A stretch of 64,000 bases of DNA from Sinonovacula constricta (GCA_007844125.1 CM017567.1:456011-520010); one strand, 5' to 3'; positions 13,741-27,340 are shown, counted from the stretch's first letter. Numbers and translations are program-made. The notes: generated from the sequence alone by a model not told the origin.

Positions 13741-15369
13741 ATATTGTACAACCCAACGCCGACATACAAAAGTACTCAACTGACTACACAATGCTGCCAA
13801 TGTTCTATGGCTATGTTCTATGTCTTTTGTATACACTTATTTCTTTCAATAGATAAAAACACCTGAATAAAAATATAAAGAGCTCGCAAACACTACTGGC
13901 GCTATTTCGTATATAATCAATATCTGTATACAATACATGTCTTTGTACTGAATTGAGTAAAAAGAAACGTCCTTTCAGCGTATGCAAAAATCAATTGCAC
14001 AGAGGTAGAAGTATCCATAGAAAATTGTATTCGCTATTCAAGCGAAATGTTTAATTGGAAGAAGAACAGTTCACAATGCAGTATATGTAAACATGTATAA
14101 CCATAACATGCTTTATGTAAAGATAAGCGTTTATTGTCAGTTTATGACAAATATAGACTGCTAAGGAACCGCACAAAAATACAAATAAAGGGAGAAAAAG
14201 GCTTCATGAGGTCATATAACTATACTGCCAAGATACACGTATAAAACAAACATGTATGGTACAAAACAATCAAAGCAATTTTCAGAAAATACGTAAGCAT
14301 ATTTTTAATTGCACTTTCAGTTCGTTTAAGGAGAAAAATAAACAATTTCAATAAGCCTGGTCGGTAAAAGGACGGTAAAGGAATATGGCTTTACATAACT
14401 TTGACAGACACTTTAAAATAAGTTTAAAAAAGTATTAACCGGTTTGCCAATTCAACAAGACAATTTTATTGCATATTGACATTATTGGCATATTCTGAAC
14501 ATTTCTTGTAACGAAAGGGTTATATATCACGCCTTTATGAGCGTGAGTTATTGATCGTATGCATCTAGTATTTATTGCCATAACCGCATCTGCGATTGGG
14601 GTGGAGATTGTTATGTACAAAAACGGCTGTTTTATTTAACCCATCAAAACAAAATACGTACTTTACTTACACTAATTATTCACAATAGAGCTAAGCGGAA
14701 CAATTATAACGCCATAGATATGTAAGGTAGATCGCTTTTTACAAAGTGTATGAAAGATAATGTAAAGTAAAATATACTTTATCACAATATTTATGAAACT
14801 AGTGAATAGTATTTAAATAATAATTAAAAATAAACATATTTTACCGATTTTACCTTTATGATAATTATATTGAACAATAGTATTACATATGCGTAGCACT
14901 CTGGCTGCGCCAATAATGTATATAATTACACCGATGTTGATTGTGCTTGGTCTCACTCAGATGTAACACGTTAACCTAAGATCCAACTGGCATTGCACAC
15001 CTTACTAATTTAGACAATGCAACAAATGTACACATATGATGTTTAGAGACATTCTATTGAATTTAACTTTTTAAGACACTGTTACTATGGGATATGTGAA
15101 TTCAGTTAATATATATTCCATAGGTTTGAACGATAAACTCAGGACCGGATACATATTTTGGAATAATCGACTTACAAATTCAAAACATTCATGTTTCAAA
15201 CTTGAAAATCTAAAAGGGTAATATAATAATTAGAGATTTCTGTTTTCCTCTAAACTGCAGATGTGGTATTAAATGTGTATATAAATACAATATCTAGAAA
15301 TATTAAATGAGTGTCATAAAACCAATAGCCGTATCATCCACTGACCCTTAACCTAATACACGTGAATAG

Positions 15370-15376
15370 TATAAAA
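15370..15376 (+). promoter_or_regulatory. Possible TATA box of beta1
   Basis: TATAAAA followed by ACAGGTCCCGCGCACC, about 1.2 kb upstream of the ATG. The dead beta2 copy reads TATTAAA at the same place (about 48910). The distance requires a long leader or a 5' UTR intron, so this is tentative. Confidence 0.3.
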
Positions 15377-16226
15377 ACAGGTCCCGCGCACCAAAAACTC
15401 ACACTATACACACATGCAAGAGATATTGTCCTTTCTATAAATGTCCTATTCAAATGCATTTTACAGCAGTTGTATTATGTTTCCTCATTATTAAATGATG
15501 CTTTAAACAGATGTTCTTGTAATCAGTAAAGTATTAACCTCATTAAGAATTTCATAAACACTCCAGATGCACTTTTAAAGGACTGTATGGCAAAGTCATA
15601 TGGGCATTGCAACATAGACTAACATTTGAAAACAGCAGCACAGCATGTATCTTCCTGAGCCAGTGAATCTAATTATAGATTTTCCAAAACTCAGGGAGGA
15701 CTGATTCACGGAAATGATATAATCATAGTATAACGTTGTGTGGAACACTCGCTACTTTCACATTTGCAATTGAGATAACCTTTTGTATATAAATAACCTA
15801 AATATAGGTTCTAAGTATATTGTAATTGATAGCGTACTTAACTTAAGCACTTTTTCTATAACTATGTTAATGTAGACTCGCTTGATTTACGAACTTGAGC
15901 CGTCCGTCGTCCATTCATTATGTCAACTTAAAGGTCGTGGTGAACGGTTGACATATTAAACACAAAATCAAAAAAGGATGATACCGATTCTGAAGATTTG
16001 GTTTATGTATGAGTGAAACTGTTAACATATTAAGGGGTGAGCAATTAGATATAAACTGCGGAACCTTAAACATTGATCAATCATCAGAAGTTTGTAGCTT
16101 TAGATCATTCCAATTCTTCCTGTTAGCATTATACAACGGCTCGACTGCACAGAGCGTATTTCATGTATACATATGATTTGGTATGCAAGCAGTTGTTGGC
16201 TTATTTGGTTTGCAGCCCTCGATCGA

Positions 16227-16602
16227 GTAAGTACGGTGTTTTTCTTTCAAACGAGGAACATTATATGCGTCGTTATTCTGCATTTTCGTTTTACATGTGT
16301 ATGCACCGAGATAGTTTATTGACATTATTAAGAGTGGCTACGTAATAAACTGCTTTCACAACAAGAGACTTGTAAAATTGAAAGCTCATCAGAAACAAAC
16401 AAAAGGATTAATATCGCATTATTAGAGATTATATATGTGTTTGGATTGTTGCGTAGTCGTCCGTACATTCGTGAAATTAATGATGGATTTGAGTGAGGTG
16501 TTTCACAATCTTAAACCTCGTTACTGTAAAGTCTATATATCTACTGTTACATCAACAAATTGTATATGTTTATAAATCTTATATATCGGAGGTACACTTA
16601 CA
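16227..16602 (+). other. Possible 5' UTR intron of beta1
   Basis: A strong donor (A then GTAAGT at 16227-16232) and a candidate acceptor (CTTACAG ending at 16602, six bases before the ATG) would define a 376-base leader intron, linking the distant TATA-like site to the coding exon. The acceptor lacks a good pyrimidine tract. In beta2 the donor is changed to GTTCGT. Speculative. Confidence 0.25.
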
Positions 16603-16608
16603 GTTACC

Positions 16609-17919
16609 ATGTGCGATTCTGAAAAGGGAAACGAGTCGAAAACTAAAACAAATGACAAAAGTTTACTTTCCGAGCTAGTACCTGAGACCGACCTGGCAGA
16701 GAATTACGCCGACTGTGTAGATTATGAAGATTTGTCAGTTCCAGGAAGAGACAAATATATCGAACAGCATCAGGATGTGAGTGCAGAAGATGGCCAATCT
16801 ACCAATGCGACTGAAGTGACACTCAGTGACGAGTGTACTAAACGAGAAGCGGGCGATGAGCATGAAGAGGAAACAGAGCCGACCCCTGAAAGAGAACAAG
16901 ATTTCGACCATCCTTTCAGTAAACAGACTTGGAGAGAAGATTTAACTTTGATTGTAGAGGAAAAGTGTTTATACGTTAACAAGTATGTATTAGATGCATG
17001 TTCACCAGTGTTTAGTAAAATGTTGGAAGGCGGTCCGGTTAAAACACTGAAAATACAAGACACGACCTTCCACGCAATGATAGAATTCCTCTGCTGCATC
17101 TACCCACACATTCTCAAACCAGTAACGGTGTCGAATATTTATTCAGTGATGGAATTGGCTGTTAAGTATCAAGTCCAGTCTCTGATCTCTGCAATAAAAC
17201 ATCTTATTGAAGATAAAGCAGTAGCAGCGACAAAATGTGCTGATCTGCTGAGCTTTCTTTTGGTTTGTCAGCATTTTGAACTCAGTCACTTAAAAGAACA
17301 ATGTTTACAGGCACTTGATGATAAGAGCCTCGCTGAATGTGGGGAGGTAGAGGTGGATACTGACGATCGTCATGCAACTATGGCCTCCAACATTTATAAA
17401 CTCAAAGCTGAAAGATACTGCAGCGAAAATAAAGAACTTTTAACGACTTGTAAAAAGCTGGAAATGGAAAGAAATGATTTCAAGGCAATGTACCTATTTT
17501 TGCTGGATGATAATACACTGGTCAACAAGGAAAATGCAATATCGGCATTCGGAGGAGATTTAAACACATTTCGAGTTACTTGGTCTTTGTATTGTGGTGT
17601 GTTACAGTTAAAAGAAATCTACGATAAACCCAGTAATGTTGAAAGCATTAAGTTCAACAATGAGTATTATAATAAAGCTGTTCTTGAATTTAAATTCAAG
17701 GCGACATGTCGTTCAATTATCAGCGGCAGGATATATTTTAAAAATGTTCTTAACAGTGATGCTAGTGAAGTAGTTTCGTTTTTCAAAGACCTGACCACGG
17801 GTAATCGAGGCGTACAAGCAATTAGTAAGACATCTCTGTCTGAACTTCGAGAACCAAAAAGTGGGTTCTTAAAAGATGGAATAGGAGAAATTGTAATACA
17901 ATATATTTCAAAAGATTGA
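16609..17919 (+). CDS. BTB/POZ - BACK-like - MATH-like protein, copy beta1
   Basis: Intact frame of 436 residues in one exon. The ATG lies in a good context (A at -3) and has an in-frame TAA about 36 bases upstream. Residues 1-100 are strongly acidic and low in hydrophobics. Residues 101-202 are the BTB domain (HPFSKQTWREDLTLIVEE, LYVNKYVL, SPVFSKML, IEFLCCIYPHI, then LAVKYQVQSLI). Residues 203-257 are BACK-like (CADLLSFLLVCQHFELSHL), 258-300 a charged heptad-like helix, and 319-434 the MATH-like module ending GFLKDGIGEIVIQYI at 419 onward. It is clearly paralogous to alpha1 over the whole length but much more distant from it than alpha1 is from alpha2. A canonical AATAAA with a GT-rich tail follows about 200 bases downstream. 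Function as a Cullin-3 adaptor is inference from architecture. Confidence 0.87.
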   Translation: MCDSEKGNESKTKTNDKSLLSELVPETDLAENYADCVDYEDLSVPGRDKYIEQHQDVSAEDGQSTNATEVTLSDECTKREAGDEHEEETEPTPEREQDFDHPFSKQTWREDLTLIVEEKCLYVNKYVLDACSPVFSKMLEGGPVKTLKIQDTTFHAMIEFLCCIYPHILKPVTVSNIYSVMELAVKYQVQSLISAIKHLIEDKAVAATKCADLLSFLLVCQHFELSHLKEQCLQALDDKSLAECGEVEVDTDDRHATMASNIYKLKAERYCSENKELLTTCKKLEMERNDFKAMYLFLLDDNTLVNKENAISAFGGDLNTFRVTWSLYCGVLQLKEIYDKPSNVESIKFNNEYYNKAVLEFKFKATCRSIISGRIYFKNVLNSDASEVVSFFKDLTTGNRGVQAISKTSLSELREPKSGFLKDGIGEIVIQYISKD

Positions 17920-18117
17920 TATTTTCTAAGACTCTTAAAATAGTTGTTAAACAATACCAATATTGTCGGTAACGTTACACAAAGGAAAGTGTCAAAGATC
18001 TTATCGAACTTAGTTTAAAGAACATAGGATTAGCTCTATTTCTTCTGGTTTTTATTTACAAATACACATCTTGCAATATGTGGTTAAGTACATAGTTTAC
18101 TGTGCCGACTTTTGTTA

Positions 18118-18123
18118 AATAAA
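18118..18123 (+). promoter_or_regulatory. Poly(A) signal of beta1
   Basis: AATAAA about 200 bases after the beta1 stop, followed within about ten bases by a GT/T-rich stretch, the usual arrangement of a metazoan cleavage site. The same signal survives downstream of beta2. Confidence 0.6.
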
Positions 18124-19991
18124 ACTATTCGTGTCTGTTTGATTTTGTTATTTTCTATTTGAATGTTTGCAAACCAGTAAGCATCGTGAAATTATCCAAA
18201 CAAACTGTTTGCGACTGCTACATGAAAATGTGAGGCAATGTTATTTTGTGCACAACAATTCACAACAAGACGTTGTGACAAAATTGACTAAAATGTGGAT
18301 TGAAACATCGCTGAACCAGCTAGGTCTAAATGAATAAAAGATAAACTGAAAAGCACCAATCTCGAAGACAATCTAATCATAATTATGTTTTCCTGGAGGG
18401 TTGTATGTGAACAGAGTAACAATTACAGTGCACAATTACAATACATTTTCGCAAAAACTGAAATACATTAAATTACTACAGAAAAAGCCGAGGGGTTTAA
18501 ATTCCTAAAGTACAAACCTTTCTATTTGTGGGCTAATTAAATTTCTGACATTAACTTCCATGTTCCAGTGGCTATTATGTTTACATCTGTAATTAGAAAC
18601 ATTTATTTTTTTTCTTTTGTATAAGACATTATTTATAACCATTTAGCAAACCAAATGTGAGCTCTACTTTTCTTCATATTGCCAGTAGCATGTATTATTT
18701 GATTTGCAAGTGTCCGCTAATATTAATGTGTGTATAGTTACGTCTTATTTTGGTCCGGAGGCTTTATGTTATTTATAAAAATATTACATTGTGGTATATC
18801 GCAGAAAAGTTGTGCCCATTCTTATACGATTTTAAATTTGTAATTGGTATTCTTTATCTGTCTATTGTGAATGATTTTCATTAGAATGTGTCCCACCTTG
18901 TTGTTACCATATACAATTTAATACAATGCTCTTATTAAATGATATGTAAAACCTACTATGCTCGTTTAAAGGCTGGTAGTCTTGCTACTGTATTCTCTTG
19001 TGTTTGTGCTCTGTGTCAAGTTCTTTGTTAACTACATTACAAACAACAAAGATTTGTCTATCTTTTGCATTTTTTTCTGTATCTTAATTACCCCTTATCT
19101 TAAAATAAGCAGCAAACACTCATTAATTTTTAGTATATTCTAGGCTAAAGATCTAAAGACTGAAATGGCATCACATAGTCATACAGAACATCAATTTCAC
19201 AAATTCTGTTAAACGTTTTCATCAACAACGCTTACACTTACACAGATAAAATGTTTGACTGTTTGCAGTCTTGCATTATTGTTCATATTTTACACTAGCT
19301 TTGTTGAAAAATTACAAGACGACATATTAAAACATATTATGTTTGTCCCAATTCAGACACCATTTTTTGAAGATTAAACGTTTTTTTCCTAAAAACCCTC
19401 CGTAAAGTCATAATTGCAATGTTCAACCACGTTATCACTTCAGACCTGCATAACTGAGTAAATGCGAAATGGAGGACGTTTTCAGATCTGTCTTGAAAAA
19501 AGTGATTATTTTGGCAAGAATAATTGACATATTCGGGAGCCTAATTATAAAACGGTTGAAATATGTTCCTCGGATGGTATGTATTTGATAATTAAATTTT
19601 AAAGCATAATCTGCAAATATACTCCAGATGGTCTGCCATGTGGTGTCTAGTGTCTGTGACCATGAATCAGAATCTAATCAGAAAGAGAAGGTATAAAGAA
19701 TTATACTAAACGTTAAAAATGTACTTATCATGTCCAGCATTTAACCGCCAATTAGATTTCTGTGAAATCTATAAATATATGTTTCATACCACCGAGGGGT
19801 GGGGGCGCGGAAAAAACGTATAAGATAGATAACTTAAATGGTCCTTTCTGCTGAAAGGCAAAACAGTTGGTCATCTTTTGCTTGCAACATAAATTTAATA
19901 TGCTTGAAAACAACCTTTTTGCAGAATAGCTTTAAAATTTAAAATTGAATTAAAGTCAAATAAAAAGACAGGAACTAAACCAACTAATAAC

Positions 19992-20080
19992 AGGCACTGA
20001 GTTGGCAGAGCGTTGGCCTGTAGAGCGAGTGGAGATGGACAGTTTGTACTCTGAATAATCAACGCATACATTCCAAGTTT
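19992..20080 (+). mobile_element. Decayed tRNA-derived element, block B copy 1
   Basis: Contains GTTGGCAGAGCGTTGGCCTG, close to an A box and D arm of a tRNA-headed SINE, followed by AGAGCGAGTGG and a decayed B-box position. Shared with block B copy 2, so it predates the duplication. Confidence 0.4.
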
Positions 20081-20699
20081 GGCACACTGTCATTTATACT
20101 AAATAAATGTATTAGTTAAACATGAACGCATACGGCTCTTAGTTATTTATTCGATGCTAGAGTCAACCAAGTCAAGCGTTAAAATCACACATTAAATCAA
20201 AAACATAACATTGGTAAACAGTCTTCCTTAAGACGAAATAAACACGTGTATTGTGTTAATAAAACCAGTGGAGAGGTGTGGATATGGGGAAATATAAGGT
20301 TCGATTGTCATATTTGAAACAGTTTAAAACAGGAAAACGTAATTTGTTTCATTTATTTACAAATTGACATGCCAACTTGTTTATCCAATTAGATAAACGG
20401 GTGAAAAAATGTTATTAACTAGTTTTAGTCATATCTGGTGACAGTCACACATTGCAGCAAAGTCGACCAAATATTGTATCCTTTATAATTTACAACACAT
20501 TTGTCAATTATTTATCAGTTTAACAGTCCTTTTCATTTATAGTCTGAACTTTCCGGGGTTGAGGTCGGGGGTTAGAATGAATTCTAAATAAATCCTAATA
20601 AAAAACATTACGGCGCCCCTGTATTTTTTTAATTCAAATATAATGATTTTTGTAAACAATCCTAAGTGCCAAATAAGAATGTCAAAATAGGAATTTAAA

Positions 20700-20732
20700 T
20701 GATGATGATGATGATTATGATGATGATGGTAT

Positions 20733-20784
<52 letters not shown>
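20700..20784. repeat. (GAT)n microsatellite
   Basis: GAT repeats with a few substitutions. Shorter counterpart at 53970-54017 in block B copy 2. Confidence 0.95.
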
Positions 20785-22119
20785 AAACCCATAACAGCAC
20801 GAGATATTGAAAAGCAGTGTGGTCCTATTAAAACCATTATTACTAGTATACCATTATATCTTATTACATATTTTTATACGTTAGTGAGTCCATCCTATTC
20901 ATTCTATTGCACTCTTTAAACTGTTTAAGTTTGTAATCCCTGTCCTTTCGATAACCATAGTTAAATAGGATTTTGAAAAATATATGAATATATTTTCCCA
21001 AAATGCAGCTATATTGTTTTATCAGAACGTTCCGACGTAAGATTATTTCTGACCTTATCATTGTTATCGTCTTCAACATGGATATCTTGACGTACAGGCA
21101 TAATTGTGCATTACCTAAACTATTAAAATTCATTTCTGTTCAGCCAGAAGTTATTTTAATACTTAGAAGTACGTTTAATGGATCTATAATGATAAAAAAC
21201 TGTTAACATATAAATACCCATATTTAATATCATCAAATATGCGAATTGTCCCATGCGGGAAGTACAACTCAATGAGATTTCCTAAAATATATGTCGTTTT
21301 TTCAAGTTGACGCAACACGATAACTGCCGGTATGGTTAATTCAGTCGAATCCATCTTTCATTAGAAAAATACACTATGGTATATCAATATAACAATGTTA
21401 TATCATTTTATCAGTTACGCCGGCTACGATTTATACTCTCACATGAGAACATGCCTTTAAAGTAAATGAAAAACAACAACACTGTGTTTATTCTCTTTAC
21501 TTTATTTAAAGTCACTCTAAGCTTATTAGCTATAACTACACACAGATTTCAGTAAGCATTAGACAAAGATGTGAGCTTACAAGTTAAACAAAACAGTGAC
21601 AAAACAATGAGATGCGAAAACCAAGAATGGAAAAGATGGACAGTGGATGTAAACATCAATCAAAGTAAGAAACCCGACAGGTACTTGTATCGACGGTATA
21701 GAAAATATAATATTTGTCTTCTTTTGATTAGTTGAGATCAACTGTATCATTTAAAGCAGTCCATTAAGCAATATTGGGCGAATACATAGCATACTAATGA
21801 TATCATTTTCCAGTTTGGTATACAAACATAACGAACAAAATGTAAAGATGTTTAACTATATTATGCATATAAGCCAATACCGATGAATTATACATACATT
21901 TTCCGAGACGCTAAACGAAGATACGTGCTTATCTTCATGTAGTCTTGACGAAAGGGTTGGATTAAAGTAATCTTTAAAGTGATCCTAGCCCGCAATCGAC
22001 AGAAACAGATATGATACTTATTTTTAATTTCACACTAGGGTCTTTTTCCTTTCGTAAACGTTAAATTCAGTAAATTCAGACGAAGTATTTTAATGAACAC
22101 GTTAAAATATGACATGTGA

Positions 22120-22139
22120 TACACACACACACACACACA

Positions 22140-22216
<77 letters not shown>
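22120..22216. repeat. (AC)n microsatellite
   Basis: About 86 bases of AC with one GCGC interruption, ending in a short TA run. Stands where block A copy 1 has about 300 bases of other sequence (480-790). Confidence 0.95.
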
Positions 22217-22219
<3 letters not shown>

Positions 22220-25200
22220 TAATAAAATCAAGATCATACAATATATAATTATGCATTGCAATAATGTCATCTTGATTTTTTATTTATTTGGGTTTCATAT
22301 ATGCTTGTTAGATTCTGGGTAATGTTTGTAAATACTGCATCATTTTATAAAATGTATTTAGCAAAAAATAATGACCATATATGACATGCAATCGTCTTGT
22401 TTCCACACGTCAGAAACAGGATGAATTTACCTTTCAGTTCCACTTATGAATATGGCGATGAAATGTTGAACGTCAACATTGTGATTTATCAATAAGAGTG
22501 GATAAAACACAAACTTCGTTTCCCTTTTTGTTTAAATTCTTTAAAATATATAAGTAAGAGCACATGTAATATAAGTAGAAATTTCGATTTACTTAATTTG
22601 TTGTTCAGCACTGCATGGAGACACCTTATGTTCCATTTCTAGTCATCTACACAATCAATAAAATATGTCACAACTAGAAACAAAACTGTGAAAGGCAATA
22701 AAATAAGTTAAATAAACCCACAACAATTGTTTTAATATTCATATTCCTTACTGTTGTAGGTGTAGACTATTTTATTAATTTTATGGATGGCATTTGTCAT
22801 GATTATTTTAAAGCTATAACATGCATTATCCAAACATTATAGTTGTGTTTCCGTTATACATGTATATTGACCCATTTATTGGCACAATGTCATTTGAAAT
22901 CACGTACGCGAATAATACATCTGCCTGGAGCTGTTAACTTACCATATATATTCTATGTCGATTTCCAATGAGACGTTATATGGAAAAAAACCGCAGTGAC
23001 TAACTCAGTCGACCCGATTATAATTATCACTATCCTCCTTCATTGATATATTAGCAAAACAACTTTATACCACTTTAGGATTACGCTGGCTAAATTTAAA
23101 TATTTTACAATGAGATGCCTTTGAAAGAAAAACACGCTTTTAAGTTTATTCTTGAGCCGTATAAAGTTTACAAATTGTGTTCCCCGCCCCCCCAAAAAGA
23201 GTTACAGCCTTTGAACGTCCAAATGCCAGATAAATAAACTTGGTTATTTAATTCTACTAGCTTGGCCTTAACCTCACACTTCTCCATTTAAGAATAAACG
23301 GCGTAAAAATATCACATTAACGTGAGAAAACAGTGACCAAGTATGCCGGATGGGAAGAAATACATAAGTCGCAAGGGGACATTTTAGTTAGATACTATTA
23401 GAGTCCTTTTGGTTGGATTTGATGCATTTTAACAGCTATAAAGTCCATTCAATAAACTTAGGGAAATACACTACATACAAAAATGCCCGCAGCGAACTCG
23501 GTATGCGAATAAACGTAAAGAACACAGTAAACAATTTTATCTTTCTTATCTCGGTCCTAATGATACATTTACAGCGAAGTTTTGATTTATGTTTTGAAAT
23601 GCTTAGGAAACATACGTGCATTTCTTCAGATAGTGTTGAGGAGAGTGATTGATTAGATTAACCCTTCAAATGATTGAGCTTTTCATATTCTGCCGTCGAC
23701 ATTACCAACTGTATTGATCCCTTCAAGCTATCCTTTTCGGATTAGCTATCTAACTCCTCGTTTCATTCACTGATGTAGCAATTATCATTGGTAGAAATTC
23801 AAGATTACAAAATATACATTTTTGTACCTATTAAACATTTTACAAAGAGGAACGTTTATTAAGTCAGAAAAATGCAGAAATTACTCATGATATTACTGTT
23901 GTGTATAAAACATGAGAAACCTTACATATAACATGATCCTAAATACATTTCGACCTTAATTTAATCCGTATCAAATACCATAAAGGACACAGTGCACACC
24001 CTCCCCGTCTAAATGCTTCCTGATTGACAATCTAGGTACAAAGCACAATGAAGAAGTATAAAGACCAGATAAATTTTGCCAATAAATGATATGAATAATA
24101 TATGTAATCAAAAGGTTATACTAGGGTAAATTAGTTAAAATTATCAGAAGATGTAAACTTCTTTGCGCTTTGTTCTTTATGCATATTGTAGTATTAGTTT
24201 CTATAATTTGTATATATTTGTATTTAAGCCTCATCGACGCCGCATAGCGTTTTAAAAAGACCTCTTGTTTCTTCTTTTATCGGTTAATCAAGAAATAATG
24301 ATGGATTACATATGATCTGGATATCTGTAATAAGGAAACCTAAGATACTAAGATACATTCAGAATCTCAGCTTTACCCTTTTATGGGTTGGTGTGATGGC
24401 TGTAAATGTTATCTAATCAAAGTTAATATAATATTAATCTTTGGACATGATACAGAGATAATAACTTTTGTTCTTCGCGGAAATTTGTTGCTTAAACTCA
24501 TGTTGTCATTAGAACAAAAGTATTGTCAATAATGAACAATATTAAAAGAATTATTCTTTCTCTCGTAATTGCACAGCTTTAAATATTCACCTTCATTGCT
24601 TAAGTACCAAAAAGCTTATCATTTTGTCACAAACCTTTACAATAATGAATAATTGATGTTTTGAAGAGTCATCTAAAGATAATCGATATTACGCTATCCA
24701 GAAACAAATTATTGGCCATTTAAATTATATGTAAAAATCGTCACAGGTGAATACGTCATTTGTTCTGAAGTTCTCTAGTGATTAAATCGCATACACAATC
24801 TTCAAGTGATAAATTGGCTGTGCACAAGTTAAGGCATCTAGTCTTATCTATTTGTGCTCTGCCGTTCTTGTTAGGATTTAAGTGTAGCATAAAGATGTTG
24901 GTTGATTTCTTTATTTTGCAGGCGTTTCTTCTTTTCAAAGTATATATAATAAACTTAAAAGTCACGTAATAGTTTATTTGGCAAGTGTCTTGTTTAATGC
25001 AACAGATATGGATGGGACAGCTTATCTCACGGTTTTAATCTGTACATCATGTCATTTCGCTGTTTACGCTGTGTTTGCATTATTAACGATATTGAGCTGT
25101 GAGGAGTTAGAGGCATCGATGCAAACACCCTAACCCACAAGATGAAGTTTACCTACTTCTGACAAAGCGTATGCGTTATTCACACTTTTGTGTTTCTGCC

Positions 25201-25494
25201 GCCACTGGACTTTTTTTAATCGCTAACTGGCTATATCGGAATATCACGAGGACGGTACCCATACCTTTAGAAAGGTACATGGATATTAAAACATTCAGAT
25301 AAATTCAATACTCAATGAAATATAAGTAACATATATAAACAAATATTATTAGTAACCACATGGACATAATAAGAGAATCGGAAATGTGTCCTATTCTCGC
25401 TTTACTTGGTCTGATTCTTAATTGAACAAAGAGGATGCTTTGTTTTGATTTTTTGTTACATTGTTATGGTCATATTGGCTTCGTCCAGCTTATT

Positions 25495-25672
25495 ATCGGT
25501 GAAGGAAAACCCTAGGCCTATGTCTGGGTAGAACCACCGGCTCACTGCAGCTTAGCTGGAAATCCTGTTTGCATGAATGTTCTCGCCCCGACCAGGATTC
25601 GGACACACGCCGTGAATGGCTGAGGAGTTCCAAATCAGAGACTCTAGGGGCCTGGCCATGGGCCCCCCTTAA
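25495..25672 (-). mobile_element. tRNA-derived SINE, copy 2
   Basis: Duplicate of the copy near 11720-11835 with a longer 3' part: after the tRNA-like head comes TTTCCAGCTAAGCTGCAG, then CCGGTGGTTCTACCCAG and CCTAGGGTTTTCCTTCACC. From memory this is the conserved central domain of a widespread molluscan SINE family; a repeat-library search is needed to name it. The A box is damaged here (TGGCCAGGCCCC). Confidence 0.6.
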
Positions 25673-25792
25673 CAAAGTGTAAATTGATACAACGTTGTCC
25701 CAGAAGCGGGTCCGAAACCTCGAAGGTTTATTACATTAAACATTTTAAGTACATTAACTGCGCTCATAAATCATACTGCCTGTTTTCAATAA

Positions 25793-25938
25793 ATACATAC
25801 ATACATACATACATACATACATACATACATACATACATACATACAAACATACATACATACATACATACATACATACATACATACATACATCCATCCATCC
25901 ATCCATCCATCCATCCATCCATCCATCCATCCATCCAT
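25793..25938. repeat. (CATA)n then (CATC)n compound microsatellite
   Basis: About 95 bases of CATA (one CAAA unit) changing to about 50 bases of CATC. Block A copy 1 has only two or three units at the same point (about 11960). Confidence 0.95.
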
Positions 25939-27092
25939 ACAATGTATGTAGCCAAATGTTTCCCAAGATAAGACTAAAGACAAAATTAATGTAGAATGTT
26001 ATCAGTCTGTCTGCTTCTGCAAACTACGCGCAATATCCTGCTAATTCAATGACCATTTAAAGAAAATGTAAGTGCTGTCTTTCTTTAAAATATACTTTCT
26101 TGTTCCAGAGTCAACCAGCTTTATTACATCAATTGAATGCGTACCAAGAACAACTAGGGTATTTGCTTGAATACTAAATTGTGACGTTTAAACAAGTTTT
26201 ATATTGTTCCTAGAATTCGCAATGAAGACAAAGAATACGAAGAAAAAAGAAATCTCGCATATCTGGACATTGTTTTGTAACAGTTGATATCACTGCTAGA
26301 TTTTACTTTGTAATTTTGCTAATGATTTAAGATTTTACAAGGTTTTAAATTGCAAAATCAATAAGATAGATAGGTCGTTTTACCATTTTGACTGCGTCGT
26401 TCTTCAACCTATCTCAACATGTACCAGTGACAATAGAACATGTGTTTCACTGTTTGTAGATGTTATTTTCTAGCTGACTCTGTTAAATATCAAATTATAA
26501 TAACTAAGTTTTAATGTATGCTCATTTTTTTTTTAAAATTGGAAACGAAATTTAAGTACGAGAAATGTTTTCTCGCGTTTCGCATGCGAAGAAACGGCTG
26601 CATCACACTTATGCAGTTTAGGGTGTAGTTGATGTTTAATATACCATTGGGCGATTGAACATATACATTTAAAGTCTTCAATTTCCAATGACTCAAAGTG
26701 AGAAAACACTATTATGGAATCGTGTAGAAATCGTTTTCATATTGTACCACCCAATGCTTAAATACAGATATACACATTTGACTACACAATGCTGCCAAAA
26801 TGCTAAAATTAATTTAAATTTAAATTTGTGCATTTACAATTCTATAAAGGACAACTTTAGTCGAAGAAAACACGTATAAATACAAGACCTTTAAATCTGG
26901 GCAAATTTCCAAAGTATATAAACACAATTATACAGATAATTTCGTAGCTTCACTAGCATGAATGGCATCTAAATTTTGCCCTCTCTGTTTACAGTCAGAA
27001 GAATAAGGACCGACTGAGTAGTTTCTGTTTATATTTTTGGTCACAACCATTTGTAAATGAGAGGATGTTAAATTATTTGGGATGGGATTGGA

Positions 27093-27340
27093 TTAGCCGG
27101 CATTTTTGCCGATACTGCGCAGCGACATTTCTATCATTACAGCACAGGGGCACTTATGAGGTGCCCAGGGACTGAACCCGGCCGGTCCATTATACTGACA
27201 CCGAAGAGTCAGGCGTAATGCTGTCCCCGTAGCCCCGAGCGTTAGGAGGGAAGCCACTACTACCAACTTTAAAGTCTTTGGTATGACCCGGCCGGGATTC
27301 GAACCCACGACCTCCCGATCCGCAAGCCGACGCTCTAACT
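27093..27340 (-). mobile_element. tRNA-derived SINE with conserved central domain
   Basis: On the minus strand: GTTAGAGCGTCGGCTTGCGG, then GGTCGTGGGTTCGAATCCC, a perfect B box; then a GC-rich domain including CTTCGGTGTCAGTATAATGG. Far richer in GC than its surroundings. The head is tRNA-like and the domain resembles one I recall from bivalve SINEs (family name not asserted). It sits in sequence present only in unit 2. Confidence 0.65.

Larger units (their letters stand above)
14540..21530. repeat. Segmental duplication block B, copy 1 (carries beta1)
   Basis: Collinear with 48095-54778, starting at the shared stretch around TTGACCGTATGCATCTAG and running into the start of block A at the right end in both copies. 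Compared with copy 2 it has about 300 extra bases at roughly 18920-19225 and lacks sequence corresponding to about 53470-53830. Confidence 0.85.

Noticed and set aside
25684..25983. Repetitive proteins rich in His-Thr-Tyr-Ile or Met-Tyr-Val-Cys
   Set aside because: Translations of the CATA/CATC microsatellite; the same holds for Tyr-Ile frames over (TA)n, Val-Cys over (AC)n and poly-His over (GAT)n.
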